DNA from: an uncultured Acidimicrobiales bacterium
GTDB taxonomy: Bacteria > Actinomycetota > Acidimicrobiia > Acidimicrobiales > SZUA-35
DNA length: 53,015 bases
Direction: 5' to 3'
NCBI GenBank assembly: GCA_937997485.1
Contig: CALKTH010000113.1
Span: 1 to 53,015, forward strand
In this document: piece by piece, positions 1 through 8,773 of the stretch
How positions within the stretch are numbered: the first letter of the stretch is position 1
How the letters are laid out: each line of letters starts with the position of its first letter
Made by a program: the position numbers and the translations under genes
The notes under the pieces: model-generated
Told to the model about the DNA's origin: nothing
What the model saw: only the letters and a program-made list of their open reading frames with translations
Database searches by the model: none

Positions 1-551
1 CGTTGGCGTTGATGGTGGCGATCAAGTGCTTCTGGATCGGTGTTGTCCCGCATCCACACCGCAAGCGCACACGCCAGCTGATTGGCCGGCCACTCAAACG
101 CGATCGGCAACAAGTCGGCTTCGTTCTCGGCGGTGGCGACCCGGGTGAGGGCCCGGACCTTCGCGTAGGACAAGTCGTTGTTCTCGTAGGCGGCCTTGGT
201 GTGGGGGAGTCGGCGGAGAGCGTGAGAGATACGCAGCCACTCACGAGCCGTGCACGTCTCGACATCCGCAGCCACCGCAATCCAGGCAGCGGGTGTGGTG
301 TGGCCTTCGGCAAGCCAGCAACCCGAGTCATCAATATCAGCCGCCAACAACACCAGGGCTTGCTGGGACCGGGCCCAGGTCCGGGCCGTGGACCGGAACC
401 GATCAGCCGTGTGGGACGCGTCCGCGGACGCGTTGTTTGTTGCACGTTGATCGGCGGTGCGTGCCTCCGCGGACGCGTCGAGGATCGCAGCAGTTGGACG
501 GCCAGGGGATGTCTCGGCCGGGTCTTGGGCAGTCGTGGTGCGTGCGGTCAT
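1..551 (-). CDS. DUF222 domain protein (13E12-type HNH endonuclease family), 3' end cut by window edge
   Basis: The reading frame starts at an ATG preceded by a GGAGGAAG ribosome binding site 5 nt upstream, and runs off the left edge of the window after about 183 codons. After a low-complexity N-terminus the protein carries the DUF222 pattern: a helical stretch with ADIDDSGCWLAEGHTTPAAW near residue 72, followed by LSYAKVRALTRVAT. DUF222 proteins of actinobacteria usually end in an HNH nuclease domain; that part would lie outside the window, so nuclease activity cannot be judged. These genes are multicopy and dispersed in many actinobacterial genomes and are suspected to be mobile. The 5' part contains two copies of a CCGCGGACGCG-like word. 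The family call is fairly sure; the function is unknown. Confidence 0.85.
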   Translation of the reverse strand, partial: MTARTTTAQDPAETSPGRPTAAILDASAEARTADQRATNNASADASHTADRFRSTARTWARSQQALVLLAADIDDSGCWLAEGHTTPAAWIAVAADVETCTAREWLRISHALRRLPHTKAAYENNDLSYAKVRALTRVATAENEADLLPIAFEWPANQLACALAVWMRDNTDPEALDRHHQRQ

Positions 552-625
552 GTTCTTCCTCCGGGGCCGTGACGAGCCGTGCTCGTGCGGGGGCTTTGCT
601 TGTTTGGGGAAGAAGTGATTGAGAC

Positions 626-680
626 CTGGTCGATACGACGCCGCTCAACTGATCAACGCCTGCGGCGTCGTATCGACCAG
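626..680. repeat. Perfect 19-bp inverted repeat with 17-nt loop upstream of the DUF222 gene
   Basis: Positions 626-644 (CTGGTCGATACGACGCCGC) are exactly complementary to 662-680. The repeat lies 75 bp upstream of the DUF222 start codon, so on that strand it would be in the promoter or leader. There is no T-tract on either side and no gene ending here on the plus strand, so a simple terminator role is not favoured. It could be a protein-binding palindrome, an attenuator, or a terminus-like structure of a mobile DUF222 unit. Confidence 0.8.
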
Positions 681-966
681 CCTAGTAACGCCCTGTGACA
701 TCTAAGTTCGGTGGTGGGTTCGATGGAACCCAGGTGGTCATCGGTCGCTCACGCCCCCTCAGTCCGCGGACGCGTTCTGGCCACCGAAGGCGACAACAAC
801 ACGCCGATGACCACTGAGGGTGAGGGCGCCAGTCCCGAGGAGGAATGGTTCGGCGTCCCTTGCGGGTTCACTTCGGCACGTCCTCACGGCAGGGCAGGCT
901 GCCACGTCGGTTCATTCGCAATGCGCCGGTTGCAGTCCCTCGTCTCGAAAGCAGTAGCGTTGCCTC
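681..966. other. Intergenic stretch without a supportable gene
   Basis: No convincing coding region is seen between the inverted repeat and the SRPBCC gene. The stretch holds a small hairpin at 715-732 (7-bp stem, GATG loop) and a separated 11-bp inverted repeat, GTGGTCATCGG at 734-744 against 804-814. A third CCGCGGACGCG word, also present twice in the DUF222 gene, lies near 766. Divergent promoters for both flanking genes must lie here, but no clear -35/-10 pair could be assigned. Confidence 0.5.
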
Positions 967-1320
967 ATGGATTCGGTCACGATTCGCCGCTCATACACAC
1001 AGCCGCCCTCCGAGGTTTGGCCTGTCATTGCTGATCCTAAGCGTTGGCTCGAGCGGGGTGGCCGCTGGATGACCGACGACGACGGAACCGAGCCGGGCGA
1101 AGTTTTCGCCGGACGCCTCTGGGATGGCACCGGGCCTTCGACCCAGGTCACCGTCACCCTGACCGAAAGCGAAGAGGGCGGCACCGACGTGACGGTCGAG
1201 GAAGTGAAGGATCGAGAGTTCGTGATCGAACATGGTGAGAACAGCGGGGTGAGCGACAGTGAGGTGATCGATCGCCAGCCTTCCGCCCAGGTACGAGCCC
1301 GAGTTCTGGTGGGCGTGTGA
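967..1320 (+). CDS. SRPBCC (AHSA1/START-like) family protein
   Basis: This 117-residue protein begins with the typical SRPBCC opening (VTIRRSYTQPPSEVWPVIADPKRWLERG), a beta strand followed by the helix pair that closes the ligand cavity, and continues as a mostly beta fold. It is shorter than usual for the family (about 140-160 residues), so the C-terminal helix may be reduced. Its stop overlaps the GTG start of the ArsR-type regulator by 4 nt (GTGTGA), implying translational coupling. ArsR/SRPBCC pairs are common in actinobacteria, where the regulator and a small-molecule-binding protein are co-expressed. The ligand is unknown. No clear ribosome binding site precedes the ATG. Confidence 0.8.
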   Translation: MDSVTIRRSYTQPPSEVWPVIADPKRWLERGGRWMTDDDGTEPGEVFAGRLWDGTGPSTQVTVTLTESEEGGTDVTVEEVKDREFVIEHGENSGVSDSEVIDRQPSAQVRARVLVGV

Positions 1321-1661
1321 CCCAGAAAAGCAGATCCAGCCGCAGGGTCTCGGATCCGGGCGACGTGTTCGTCGCGTTGGCGGACCCAACGCGTCGCCAT
1401 CTGCTCGACCTGTTGGCCGACCACCCGCGCTCTGCATCGGATCTCTCCCGACGAGTCGACATCAGCCGCCAAGCCATCGCCAAACACCTCACCGCGCTGG
1501 AGGCCGTCTCGCTTGTCTCGGCCGAGAAGGTCGGCCGCGAAGTCGTATTCGACGTCTCAGCCGAGGGCTTGCAATCGGTGAGCGACTGGATTGAGCAGAC
1601 ATCGAAAGCGTGGGAACTGCGCCTCGACCGAATCGGCGCCGCACTCGAGGAAAGCTCGTGA
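1317..1661 (+). CDS. ArsR-family winged-helix transcriptional regulator
   Basis: The protein has 114 residues. The signature DVFVALADPTRRHLLDLLA at about residues 16-34 is the ArsR N-terminal helix, followed by a helix-turn-helix (SASDLSRRVDISRQAIAKHL) and the wing. No cysteine-rich metal site is seen, so this is the non-metal ArsR subclass usually found beside SRPBCC genes. The GTG start overlaps the stop of the SRPBCC gene, and its own stop overlaps the GTG start of the patatin gene, giving a three-gene coupled operon. It probably autoregulates this operon; the signal is not known. Confidence 0.9.
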   Translation: MTQKSRSSRRVSDPGDVFVALADPTRRHLLDLLADHPRSASDLSRRVDISRQAIAKHLTALEAVSLVSAEKVGREVVFDVSAEGLQSVSDWIEQTSKAWELRLDRIGAALEESS

Positions 1662-2542
1662 CCGAACCAGCGACGGCCAACGCAGGGCAGGGACCCGGGC
1701 ATCACGTAGGTCATCGTGTCGGGCTTGTTCTCGGTGCTGGCGGAACGGCGGGAGCAGCGTGGATCTTTGGGTGCCTGGAGGTACTCGAGGAACTCACCGA
1801 CTTCGACCCCGGACAGGCCGATGTCTTGATTGGCACTTCAATCGGGGCCATCAAGGCCGCCAGCATCGCAGCCGACGGCCACGTCTCGGCTCGGACCTTT
1901 GATGCTCTGCAAACCATGGCAACCGTGCCGAATGCTCCGACCGCGCTGAACACCGCCCGGGCCGCAGCTCGGCTTGCCGGGGGCAAGGCCGTCGCTCTTG
2001 TTGCTCGTGCCGGCGCAGCGGACCCACTTACATGGGTGGAAGACCTGAAGCTGGACGGGCGTGCACAGATCGTCTCCATGCAGCGGTTCCCTCCTGCCCG
2101 CCGAGTGGCGGTGCTGGCTGAGTCAGCCACGCCCGAGCGAGAGGTTGCAGCATCAGCGGCGATTCCTTTCGGAGCAAAGCCGGTGGAGATGGAAGGCAAG
2201 AGCCACGTGGATGGTGCGGTGTGGAGCGTGACCAATGCCGACCTCGCTTCGCCCGAAGACCTCGATCTGTTGATCGTGATCGCTCCGCTCGTCGCCACCG
2301 ATGGTGGATCGACGGTCAGCAGCCTGGGTCGAGATCAGCTCATCACCGAGCTCGAGCCCTGGCATGCCGCTGGCAAGCCCGTGATCGTGCTCGCGCCCTC
2401 GGGGGCGCAGTACGAACATCGCAAAGATCGCAAGCGCCACCATGCCGACGCCCGCTCCCTCACCTTCTCCAAGGCCCCCACCACAACACGATCCCCGCAC
2501 CAGCCGAAAAATCGTGCCCAGCCCACCGTTCCGGTGGACTGA
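1658..2542 (+). CDS. Patatin-like phospholipase (RssA/NTE type)
   Basis: The GTG at 1658 overlaps the ArsR stop and gives a 294-residue protein. The patatin catalytic features are present in order: glycine-rich oxyanion loop GAGGTAGAAW (residues 26-35), nucleophile elbow GTSIG with Ser61, the ASAAIPF segment (165-171), and the dyad aspartate in the DGA motif (Asp185). This predicts a serine hydrolase acting on acyl esters of phospholipids or other lipids. There is no signal peptide, so the enzyme is cytoplasmic or peripheral to the membrane. The last 35 residues are basic and low complexity. Co-expression with an SRPBCC protein suggests a lipid-related job, but the substrate is unknown. Confidence 0.88.
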   Translation: MTEPATANAGQGPGHHVGHRVGLVLGAGGTAGAAWIFGCLEVLEELTDFDPGQADVLIGTSIGAIKAASIAADGHVSARTFDALQTMATVPNAPTALNTARAAARLAGGKAVALVARAGAADPLTWVEDLKLDGRAQIVSMQRFPPARRVAVLAESATPEREVAASAAIPFGAKPVEMEGKSHVDGAVWSVTNADLASPEDLDLLIVIAPLVATDGGSTVSSLGRDQLITELEPWHAAGKPVIVLAPSGAQYEHRKDRKRHHADARSLTFSKAPTTTRSPHQPKNRAQPTVPVD

Positions 2543-2623
2543 CGCTGCAAGAACGACGACAAGGGCGGCGCTCGCTGCAAGTTTGGACCCGTCAAACGAG
2601 TCGCCCAGAAGAGCGGCGGAGGA

Positions 2624-3598
2624 TCAACCTCGGGCAGACACCGGGAAGATCTGGTCGAGTTCGGCGGCCACGTCGTCGGTGACTCGGTCGAGCATGTCGA
2701 CGACAGCGAAGTTGCTCTCAACTTGCTCGGGACGGCTCGCTCCGGTGATGACAGTCGAGACGTGAGGATTGCGGAGGCACCAGGCGAGTGAGAGCTGCGC
2801 CGCCGTCATGTCCAAGCGTGAGGCGATCTCCACGAGCTGGCGGGTCTTGGCGACAACGACCTCGTCCTTCGCCCGACCTTCCATCCAGTCATAGACGTTG
2901 GCGGCAACGCGGCTGTCGGTCGGGATCCCGTCGACGTACTTGCCGGTGAGAATGCCGGCTGCCAGCGGGCTGAAGATCGTGGCGCCAATTCCGAGTTCTT
3001 CGCACACGGGGGCGAGGTCGACCTCGACGGCGTGCCGCTCCAGCAGGTTGTATTGAGGCTGATCCATCAGCGGCTTATGGAGGTGATGACGATCGGCGAT
3101 CTCGTACGCCTCGCGGATGTCTGCCGCTGACCAGCAGGAGGTGCCCCAATAGAGCGCCATCCCGCGATCGACGATGTCGTGCATCGCCCAGACCGTTTCC
3201 TCCAAAGGGGTGTGCGGATCGGGGCGATGGCAGAACAGCAGGTCCACGAAGTCCATCTGCAGCCGCTCGAGCGAGCCTTCGATCGCCTGCATCAGATACT
3301 TGCGGTTCAGGGTGTTCTTGAGATTCGGCGCGTCATGGATGCCGTAGTAGAGCTTGGTCGAGACAACGAACTGTTCCCTCCCCCAGCCCAGCTCCTGGAA
3401 CGCTCGCCCCATCAGGGTCTCGGCCGCACCGAGTCCGTACTCCTCGGCGTTGTCGAAGAAGTTGCAGCCACGTTCCTCGGCTGCAGCCATCGAGGCCATC
3501 GCCCCATCGAGATCATTCTGATGGCTGAAGGTCACCCACGAGCCCAGCGAGAGTGCGCTGACCTGCAGCCCGGAGCGTCCGAGTCGTCGGTACATCAT
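2624..3598 (-). CDS. Aldo/keto reductase, Kv-beta/YghZ-like
   Basis: The ATG at 3598 overlaps the stop of the response regulator gene (ATGA), giving 324 residues starting MMYRRLGRSGLQVSALSLG. An AKR TIM barrel is evident: Asp and Tyr of the catalytic tetrad in FFDNAEEYG, Lys in VVSTKLYYG, His in LLFCHRPDPHTPLEETV, and the C-terminal NADP-binding part VITGASRPEQVESN. The sequence resembles AKR6/AKR14 members (Kv-channel beta subunits, YghZ). It is the last gene of the pst operon and translationally coupled to the regulator, which is unusual. The substrate is probably a small aldehyde or ketone; the link to phosphate metabolism is unclear. Confidence 0.93.
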   Translation of the reverse strand: MMYRRLGRSGLQVSALSLGSWVTFSHQNDLDGAMASMAAAEERGCNFFDNAEEYGLGAAETLMGRAFQELGWGREQFVVSTKLYYGIHDAPNLKNTLNRKYLMQAIEGSLERLQMDFVDLLFCHRPDPHTPLEETVWAMHDIVDRGMALYWGTSCWSAADIREAYEIADRHHLHKPLMDQPQYNLLERHAVEVDLAPVCEELGIGATIFSPLAAGILTGKYVDGIPTDSRVAANVYDWMEGRAKDEVVVAKTRQLVEIASRLDMTAAQLSLAWCLRNPHVSTVITGASRPEQVESNFAVVDMLDRVTDDVAAELDQIFPVSARG

Positions 3599-4314
3599 GA
3601 GTTGGAGCCTGTCTGTTGTGGTCGCTCGAACTTGTAGCCGAGGCCTCGGATGGTGACGATGCGCGAGGGAGCAGACGGCTCGTCCTCGATCTTGGTCCGC
3701 AGGCGCTTGATGTGGACGTCGAGCGTCTTCGTGTCGCCGACGTAGTCGTGACCCCACACCCGATCGATCAGAATGTCGCGGCTGAGCACGCGCCCGGCGT
3801 TCTCGACGAGAAGCTGCAGCAGCTCGAACTCCTTGAGCGGCAGCGAGACCAGTTCGTCCCGTACTCGCACTTCGTGGCGATGCACATCAAGGCTGACGTC
3901 ACCCACAACGACCGGCTGGTATTCGTCGACGACGGGCGGCGCAGTCTCTTCAAAACGACGCATCACTGCTCGCATCCGAGCGACGAGTTCCCGCAAGCGG
4001 TAGGGCTTGGTGATGTAGTCATCAGCCCCCACTTCGAGCCCAACCACGGTGTCGATCTCGTCCGACTTTGCCGTCACCATGATGATCGGCACCTTGGATA
4101 TCGTTCGGATCTCGCGGCACACGTCGACGCCTGAAATTCGGGGCAACATCCAGTCGAGCAGGATGAGATCCGGTTCCGATGCGGCGAACTTCTCCAGAGC
4201 CTCGGCGCCGTCTCGGGCGACGTCCACCTGGAAGCCCTCTTTGGTCAATCCGATGGTCAGCGCCTCGACGAAGGCCTCTTCGTCTTCGACAACAAGAATT
4301 CGCTGGTCAGCCAT
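3595..4314 (-). CDS. regX3: OmpR/PhoB-family response regulator of the pst operon (RegX3-like)
   Basis: The protein has 239 residues. The receiver domain has the acidic pair Glu10-Asp11, phospho-acceptor Asp54 (LILLDWMLP), Thr81 and Lys103 (DYITKPY). A winged-helix DNA-binding domain follows at about 135-232, with the PhoB-type ending HIKRLRTKIE and IRGLGYKFE. The start overlaps the kinase stop by 8 nt. Position downstream of a SenX3-type kinase, phoU and pstSCAB identifies it as the phosphate-starvation regulator, and the PHO box upstream of pstS is its likely target. The RegX3 name is by similarity and context; orthology with mycobacterial RegX3 is inferred. Confidence 0.9.
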   Translation of the reverse strand: MADQRILVVEDEEAFVEALTIGLTKEGFQVDVARDGAEALEKFAASEPDLILLDWMLPRISGVDVCREIRTISKVPIIMVTAKSDEIDTVVGLEVGADDYITKPYRLRELVARMRAVMRRFEETAPPVVDEYQPVVVGDVSLDVHRHEVRVRDELVSLPLKEFELLQLLVENAGRVLSRDILIDRVWGHDYVGDTKTLDVHIKRLRTKIEDEPSAPSRIVTIRGLGYKFERPQQTGSNS

Positions 4315-5500
4315 GAATGCTCACTTCGCTCGGTGCCGACTCGTTTGTCTCGAACAGCTCATCAGCCCGTCGAGGATGGAGGAAGAGCGTGAACGTGGAC
4401 CCTTCGCCCTCCACCGAAGTGACATCGACGGACCCTGCATGGTTCAACGCCACATGCCTCACAATCGCCAACCCCAAACCTGTCCCACCCGTCGAGCGAC
4501 GACGGGCATGATCCACTCGATAGAAGCGCTCGAACACGCGGTCGAGATCCGCTTCTGGGATGCCGATGCCGTTGTCGGTCACGCTGAGAGCCAACCACTC
4601 GCCCTGCTGCTCAGCTCGGAGTGTCACCGTCGAGCCAGCGTCGGAGTACTTCACTGCGTTCTCCACCAGGTTCCCGATGGCCGAGCTCAGCTGACGTTCG
4701 TCTCCCACGATGGTCAGATCGTCGTCATGGACCTCGCGGGCGAGTGAAACACCCGCTCGGTCGGCCGCGGCCTGCACACGGGTCACCGCCGAGGTGAGGA
4801 TCGAATCGATCGTGACGACGGACGGCTCGAATCGTTCACCCGACTCGATCCGCGACAGTGTGAGGAGATCATCGATCGTCTGCCCGAGCCGGTGGGACTC
4901 GTCGTGGAGGCGATCGCTCAGTCGACTCACCACCTCCGGGTCATCAGCTTCGCTGAGCGTCTCAGCCAGAATCCCGATGGCACCCACGGGCGTCTTCAGC
5001 TCGTGGCTGACGTTGGCGATGAAGTCACGCCGAACGTCTTCGATCCGTCGAGCCTCGGTGACATCTTCAATCGTGACCGCCAATCCTTCGACGTTGCCGT
5101 CTTCGAGCACGGGAAAGGAACGCAGCTCGAGGTTGCGCCGGGGTGGTCCGTAGAGATCGACCGAACGCTCCAGCCGACGGCCGCCTCGTGCGTCGTCGAG
5201 GAGCTTGGACAGTGCCGATTCAACGAGAGCTTCGGAGTGACGGGCGTTCACGAAGTTCTGAGCAAACGCGTTTCGGAACACGATGGTTCCGTCGGCTTCA
5301 GCCAGGACAACACCGAGCGGCAGCGCTGAGACCAGCATGGGGAGGCGGTCGTCCGGCGACGGAGCGCGAGACACTGAGCCATCGCTCCGACGGCGACCGC
5401 TCCCAGCTTCCGGCCCCTTCCTTTGGCCGCGCCAACGCCCGAGCAACAGCCCGGACCCAAGACCGACAGGGAAGGCGAGCAGCAGCCCGAGCCAGAGCAC
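4307..5500 (-). CDS. senX3: Phosphate-sensing sensor histidine kinase (SenX3-like)
   Basis: The GTG at 5500 lies 5 nt after the phoU stop and gives 397 residues. There is one N-terminal membrane helix (about residues 2-21), a basic linker, a PAS domain (about 50-150, LPLGVVLAEADGTIVFRNAFA and IEDVTEARRIEDVRR), a HisKA dimerisation helix with phospho-acceptor His166 (ANVSHELKTPVGAIG) and a HATPase domain with N, G1 and G2 boxes (NLVENAVKYSD, DNGIGIP, GGTGLGLAIV). A single membrane segment and no extracytoplasmic sensor match the SenX3/PhoR type, which reads phosphate status through PhoU and the Pst transporter. The partner is the overlapping response regulator. Confidence 0.9.
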   Translation of the reverse strand: MLWLGLLLAFPVGLGSGLLLGRWRGQRKGPEAGSGRRRSDGSVSRAPSPDDRLPMLVSALPLGVVLAEADGTIVFRNAFAQNFVNARHSEALVESALSKLLDDARGGRRLERSVDLYGPPRRNLELRSFPVLEDGNVEGLAVTIEDVTEARRIEDVRRDFIANVSHELKTPVGAIGILAETLSEADDPEVVSRLSDRLHDESHRLGQTIDDLLTLSRIESGERFEPSVVTIDSILTSAVTRVQAAADRAGVSLAREVHDDDLTIVGDERQLSSAIGNLVENAVKYSDAGSTVTLRAEQQGEWLALSVTDNGIGIPEADLDRVFERFYRVDHARRRSTGGTGLGLAIVRHVALNHAGSVDVTSVEGEGSTFTLFLHPRRADELFETNESAPSEVSIHG

Positions 5501-5505
5501 CTCGC

Positions 5506-6261
5506 TCAGGCACCACCCTCGAGCGCGGGGTCAGTTGCCCGACCGCGGCTCTCGGCTCGAAGCGCACCCGTGTGTTCGGGCAGCCAGCCAGTAATCATGT
5601 AGGTCACCCGCTGGCCGATGTTCACGGCGTGATCGCCGATTCGCTCGTAGTAGCGAGCGATGAGCGCAAGCTGCACCGCCGCCTGCAGCGAGATCTGCTC
5701 GTCACCCTGCGACTCGAAGATGGCTTCCACCATGTCCCGGTTGAGCTGGTCGAGTTGATCGTCGATGTCGTCGAGCGCGCCAGCGAGAGCTTCGTTCTCA
5801 TCAGCAAAGGCGTCGATCGAGAGCTGAATGAGGCGCTGGGCTTCCTTGGCCATGCTGGCCACCACGCCTCGAATCTTGGGCGAGAGCTCCGAGCCGTACA
5901 TGCGACGAGACGCCTTGCAGACGTTCACCATGAGATCGCCCGACCGCTCGAGCTCGGCCACCAGCTTCGTGATGGTGACCAATCGTCGGAGCTCACCGGC
6001 CATGGGGTTCTGGCGGGCCATGATCGAGTAGCAGCGCTCTTCGATCTGGATCGAGAGTCGGTCAATCTCGTCGTCGTCTTCGATCAGCTTCTTGGCGTTC
6101 GCCAGCTCGCCGCTCAGCAGCACTTCGGTTCCGCGGGGCACAGATTCGCTGACCATCGCACCGAGGCGGATGATGTCAGCCTTCAGCTCGTCGAGCTCTC
6201 GGTGATACGCGACACGGTGCTCAGTCGGCTCCGGTTCAGGAATCGCGGGAATGTCAGTCAT
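5506..6261 (-). CDS. phoU: PhoU family phosphate signalling protein, copy 1
   Basis: The 251-residue protein has two three-helix PhoU repeats with the metal-binding EDDDEIDRLSIQIEERCYSIMARQNPMAGELRR and RYYERIGDHAVNIGQR signatures. PhoU proteins link the PstSCAB transporter to the phosphate sensor kinase and prevent kinase activation when phosphate is plentiful. The ATG overlaps the stop of the second phoU gene by 4 nt. The C-terminal 25 residues beyond the helical core are low complexity. It sits directly before the kinase gene, suggesting this copy is the one that couples to it. Confidence 0.92.
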   Translation of the reverse strand: MTDIPAIPEPEPTEHRVAYHRELDELKADIIRLGAMVSESVPRGTEVLLSGELANAKKLIEDDDEIDRLSIQIEERCYSIMARQNPMAGELRRLVTITKLVAELERSGDLMVNVCKASRRMYGSELSPKIRGVVASMAKEAQRLIQLSIDAFADENEALAGALDDIDDQLDQLNRDMVEAIFESQGDEQISLQAAVQLALIARYYERIGDHAVNIGQRVTYMITGWLPEHTGALRAESRGRATDPALEGGA

Positions 6262-6929
6262 GCTCCAACCTCCTCGGCCAGGTAGGCGCTGTCGCCTGTG
6301 ACCAGATAGCGCAACCGTACGGCCATGACGGCCGTGTGGTCACCAATTCGATCGAGTGAGCGGCCCACGACAAATGCTGCCATGGCTGCCCGTACGGCGT
6401 CGTCGCCTTCGAGTTCTTGTATGCGAGCCACGAGGGGATCGCCAAACGAATCCAGCGAATCGCTGCGCTCCAATGCGTTGAGCGGGTCGAGGTCGGTGGT
6501 CGACCATGCCCGCTGGGTGACCCCGAAACGTTCACGGACGTTTTCCGCCAGGTCGAGCACTACTCGGTAGACCGCAGGGTGGGAGGCCAACACCGGCTGA
6601 TCGTGCACCGTCTTTGCGATACGCAAGCAGAGGTTGCCAATGCGTTCGAGCGCTCCGAGTACCCGTATCACCGAAACGACGAGGCGCATGTCCGATGCCA
6701 TTGGCTGGTGAAGAACGAGCAGTTCGTAGCAACGCTCCGTGAGCGAGACATGCATCGCATCGATCTCGTCGTCGGAGGCGAACAGCTCAGCGGCCGCCTC
6801 CTCGTCACCCCGTTCGATGACACGGACGGCGAGATCGATGGCGCTGCCGGAGCGAAGCGCCATGAGCTCCACTTGGAGTCTGAGTTGATCGAGCTCTTCT
6901 GCGAAGGTGCTTCGCATCTGCAGCCTCAA
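6258..6929 (-). CDS. phoU: PhoU family phosphate signalling protein, copy 2
   Basis: The 223-residue protein has the same double three-helix architecture as its neighbour, with [31 protein letters not shown] in repeat 1 and [23 protein letters not shown] in repeat 2. The longest start is a TTG overlapping the pstB stop (TTGA); an ATG four codons later is an alternative. Paired phoU genes occur in several actinobacteria (phoY1/phoY2 in mycobacteria, though unlinked there). The two copies here are clearly diverged, so they probably have separate roles rather than being a recent duplication. Confidence 0.9.
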   Translation of the reverse strand: MRLQMRSTFAEELDQLRLQVELMALRSGSAIDLAVRVIERGDEEAAAELFASDDEIDAMHVSLTERCYELLVLHQPMASDMRLVVSVIRVLGALERIGNLCLRIAKTVHDQPVLASHPAVYRVVLDLAENVRERFGVTQRAWSTTDLDPLNALERSDSLDSFGDPLVARIQELEGDDAVRAAMAAFVVGRSLDRIGDHTAVMAVRLRYLVTGDSAYLAEEVGA

Positions 6930-7798
6930 CCGAAACGGCCAGTGACGTAGTCCTCGGTCCGCTGATCTGCCGGGTTCGAGAAGATCTTCTCTGTCGGCGC
7001 GTACTCGACGAGCAACCCGGTGCGACGGTCGCTCTCCGACGCCTCCGTGGTGAAGAACGCCGTGCGATCACTGACACGAGCGGCCTGCTGCATGTTGTGC
7101 GTCACGATCACGATCGTGTAGTCGCTCTTCAGTTCCTGCATGAGGTCTTCGATCCGGCCAGTGGCGATCGGATCGAGTGCGGAGCAGGGCTCGTCCATGA
7201 GGAGCACGTCGGGTCGAGTCGCGATGGCACGGGCGATGCACAGCCGCTGCTGCTGACCACCGGAGAGGCCCAGCGCGGAGTCGTGGAGGCGATCCTTGAC
7301 CTCTTCCCACAGGGCAGCGGAGCGCAGGCTCTTCTCGACCAACTCGTCGAACTCGGCCTTGGGAACGCCAGCGATCTTGGGGCCAAAGGTGATGTTCTCG
7401 AAAATGCTCTTCGGGAAGGGGTTCGGCTTCTGGAAGACCATGCCGATGCGGCGACGAACCTCGACGGGATCCACCTTCGGGCCATACAGGTCAATGCCCT
7501 TGTAGGTGATCGAGCCTTCAACGCGAGCGCCCTCGATGAGGTCGTTCATGCGGTTCAGGCTTCGAAGCACCGTGGACTTGCCGCAGCCCGATGGACCGAT
7601 CATGGCGGTGATTCGGTGCTCCTGCACCGGCATGTTCACGCCTCGCACAGCACGGAAGGCACCGTAGAAAACCGACACGTCTCGGACGTCCATGACCGCA
7701 TCGGCTTCGACGGAGATGTCGTCGGCGGTCGCTTGGTTGGTATCGCTCACCCTGTCACTCATCGTTCTCATCGAGGTTCGGCTCGTGTGGTCCGTCAT
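6926..7798 (-). CDS. pstB: Phosphate ABC transporter ATP-binding protein
   Basis: The protein has 290 residues. An N-terminal extension of about 35 residues precedes the ABC domain, which has Walker A (GPSGCGKST), Q-loop ([17 protein letters not shown], strongly PstB-specific), signature LSGGQQQR, Walker B ([13 protein letters not shown]) and the H-loop (VTHNMQQ). It energises high-affinity phosphate import with PstA and PstC at the cytoplasmic face of the membrane. The ATG overlaps the pstA stop (ATGA). An internal ATG (MSDRVSDTN) could be the true start. Confidence 0.96.
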   Translation of the reverse strand: MTDHTSRTSMRTMSDRVSDTNQATADDISVEADAVMDVRDVSVFYGAFRAVRGVNMPVQEHRITAMIGPSGCGKSTVLRSLNRMNDLIEGARVEGSITYKGIDLYGPKVDPVEVRRRIGMVFQKPNPFPKSIFENITFGPKIAGVPKAEFDELVEKSLRSAALWEEVKDRLHDSALGLSGGQQQRLCIARAIATRPDVLLMDEPCSALDPIATGRIEDLMQELKSDYTIVIVTHNMQQAARVSDRTAFFTTEASESDRRTGLLVEYAPTEKIFSNPADQRTEDYVTGRFG

Positions 7799-8766
7799 TT
7801 TCCTTCACGCTTCGCTTCGAATCGGTTCCGGAGAATCACCGCAAGAGCGTTGAAGCTCAACACCACCAGAAGGAGGATCACGATGGCCGCCGAGGTGACC
7901 GGCACCCAGTCATCACCGGGCTTCGAGGCGTATTCGGTGATCACGATAGGCATTGCGGTGAACTTCTCACCGAGTTGGCCAAGGTCGAAGAAGCCAGCCC
8001 TCGATCCCAGGCGTCCTCGAATGGCTCCAACCAGGATCAGCGGTGCCGCCTCTCCCAGCGCTCGAGCGAGAGAAAGGAGCGTGCCGGTCAGAATGCCGGG
8101 TGCGGCATAGGGCAGCACATGTGTCCGCACCACCTCCCAGCGAGTGGCACCAACGCCGTAGCCGGCTTCCCGAATCGATTGCGGAACGGCCCGAATCGCC
8201 TCGGAAGCGGTAATGATCACGACAGGAAGGGAGAGCACGGCCAGCGTCAGTCCACCGGCCAAGGTTGTCTTGCCGAAGGAACCCTCGTCACCCAGGCCGA
8301 GCCAGTCGATCAGGCCCACGAAGATGGCCAGTCCGAGGATGCCGTAGACCACCGAGGGCACGCCGGCGAGGTTGCGGATGTTCACGTTGACCAGACGGGT
8401 GAACCAGTTGTCGGTCGCGTATTCCTCGAGGTAGATCGCTGCGCCGATCCCAAGCGGGAACGTGAGAATCACCACGAACACGCCGATCCAGAACGTACCT
8501 CGGAGGCCCTGAAAGACGCCGGCCTCACCGGGACGGGAGCGGGACGGGTTGGAGACGAAGTCACCAAGGCGGCCGGTGAGCACCGACCAGCTATTGGTGA
8601 TCATGTCGGTGAGCAAGACGCCGAGGATCAGAAGCGAGAAGCCGAGCGTCGCCAGGAGCAGCCACTTGAACGCAGCGTTCTTGACGTCACGCTCGCCGCC
8701 CTCGATCTTTGCTCGGACACGTTCGGCAGTCTTGTCGGCGTTGACGATGGGTGCGGTGATAGCCAT
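7795..8766 (-). CDS. pstA: Phosphate ABC transporter permease
   Basis: The ATG at 8766 ([12 protein letters not shown]) lies 7 nt after the pstC stop and gives 323 residues. A cytosolic N-terminus is followed by about six membrane helices. The BPD-type permease features are present, including [12 protein letters not shown] and the EAA-loop region [31 protein letters not shown], which contacts PstB. The family and context make the call firm. It forms the membrane channel with PstC. Confidence 0.95.
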   Translation of the reverse strand: MAITAPIVNADKTAERVRAKIEGGERDVKNAAFKWLLLATLGFSLLILGVLLTDMITNSWSVLTGRLGDFVSNPSRSRPGEAGVFQGLRGTFWIGVFVVILTFPLGIGAAIYLEEYATDNWFTRLVNVNIRNLAGVPSVVYGILGLAIFVGLIDWLGLGDEGSFGKTTLAGGLTLAVLSLPVVIITASEAIRAVPQSIREAGYGVGATRWEVVRTHVLPYAAPGILTGTLLSLARALGEAAPLILVGAIRGRLGSRAGFFDLGQLGEKFTAMPIVITEYASKPGDDWVPVTSAAIVILLLVVLSFNALAVILRNRFEAKREGK

Positions 8767-8773
8767 GTCGCTC

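Noticed and set aside
2581..2597. Terminator between the patatin and aldo/keto reductase genes
   Set aside because: Only a 6-bp stem with one G-T pair is found, too weak to call.
5143..6285. Plus-strand open frame of 380 codons across kinase and phoU genes
   Set aside because: It lies opposite well-supported kinase and PhoU sequence and has no domain similarity.
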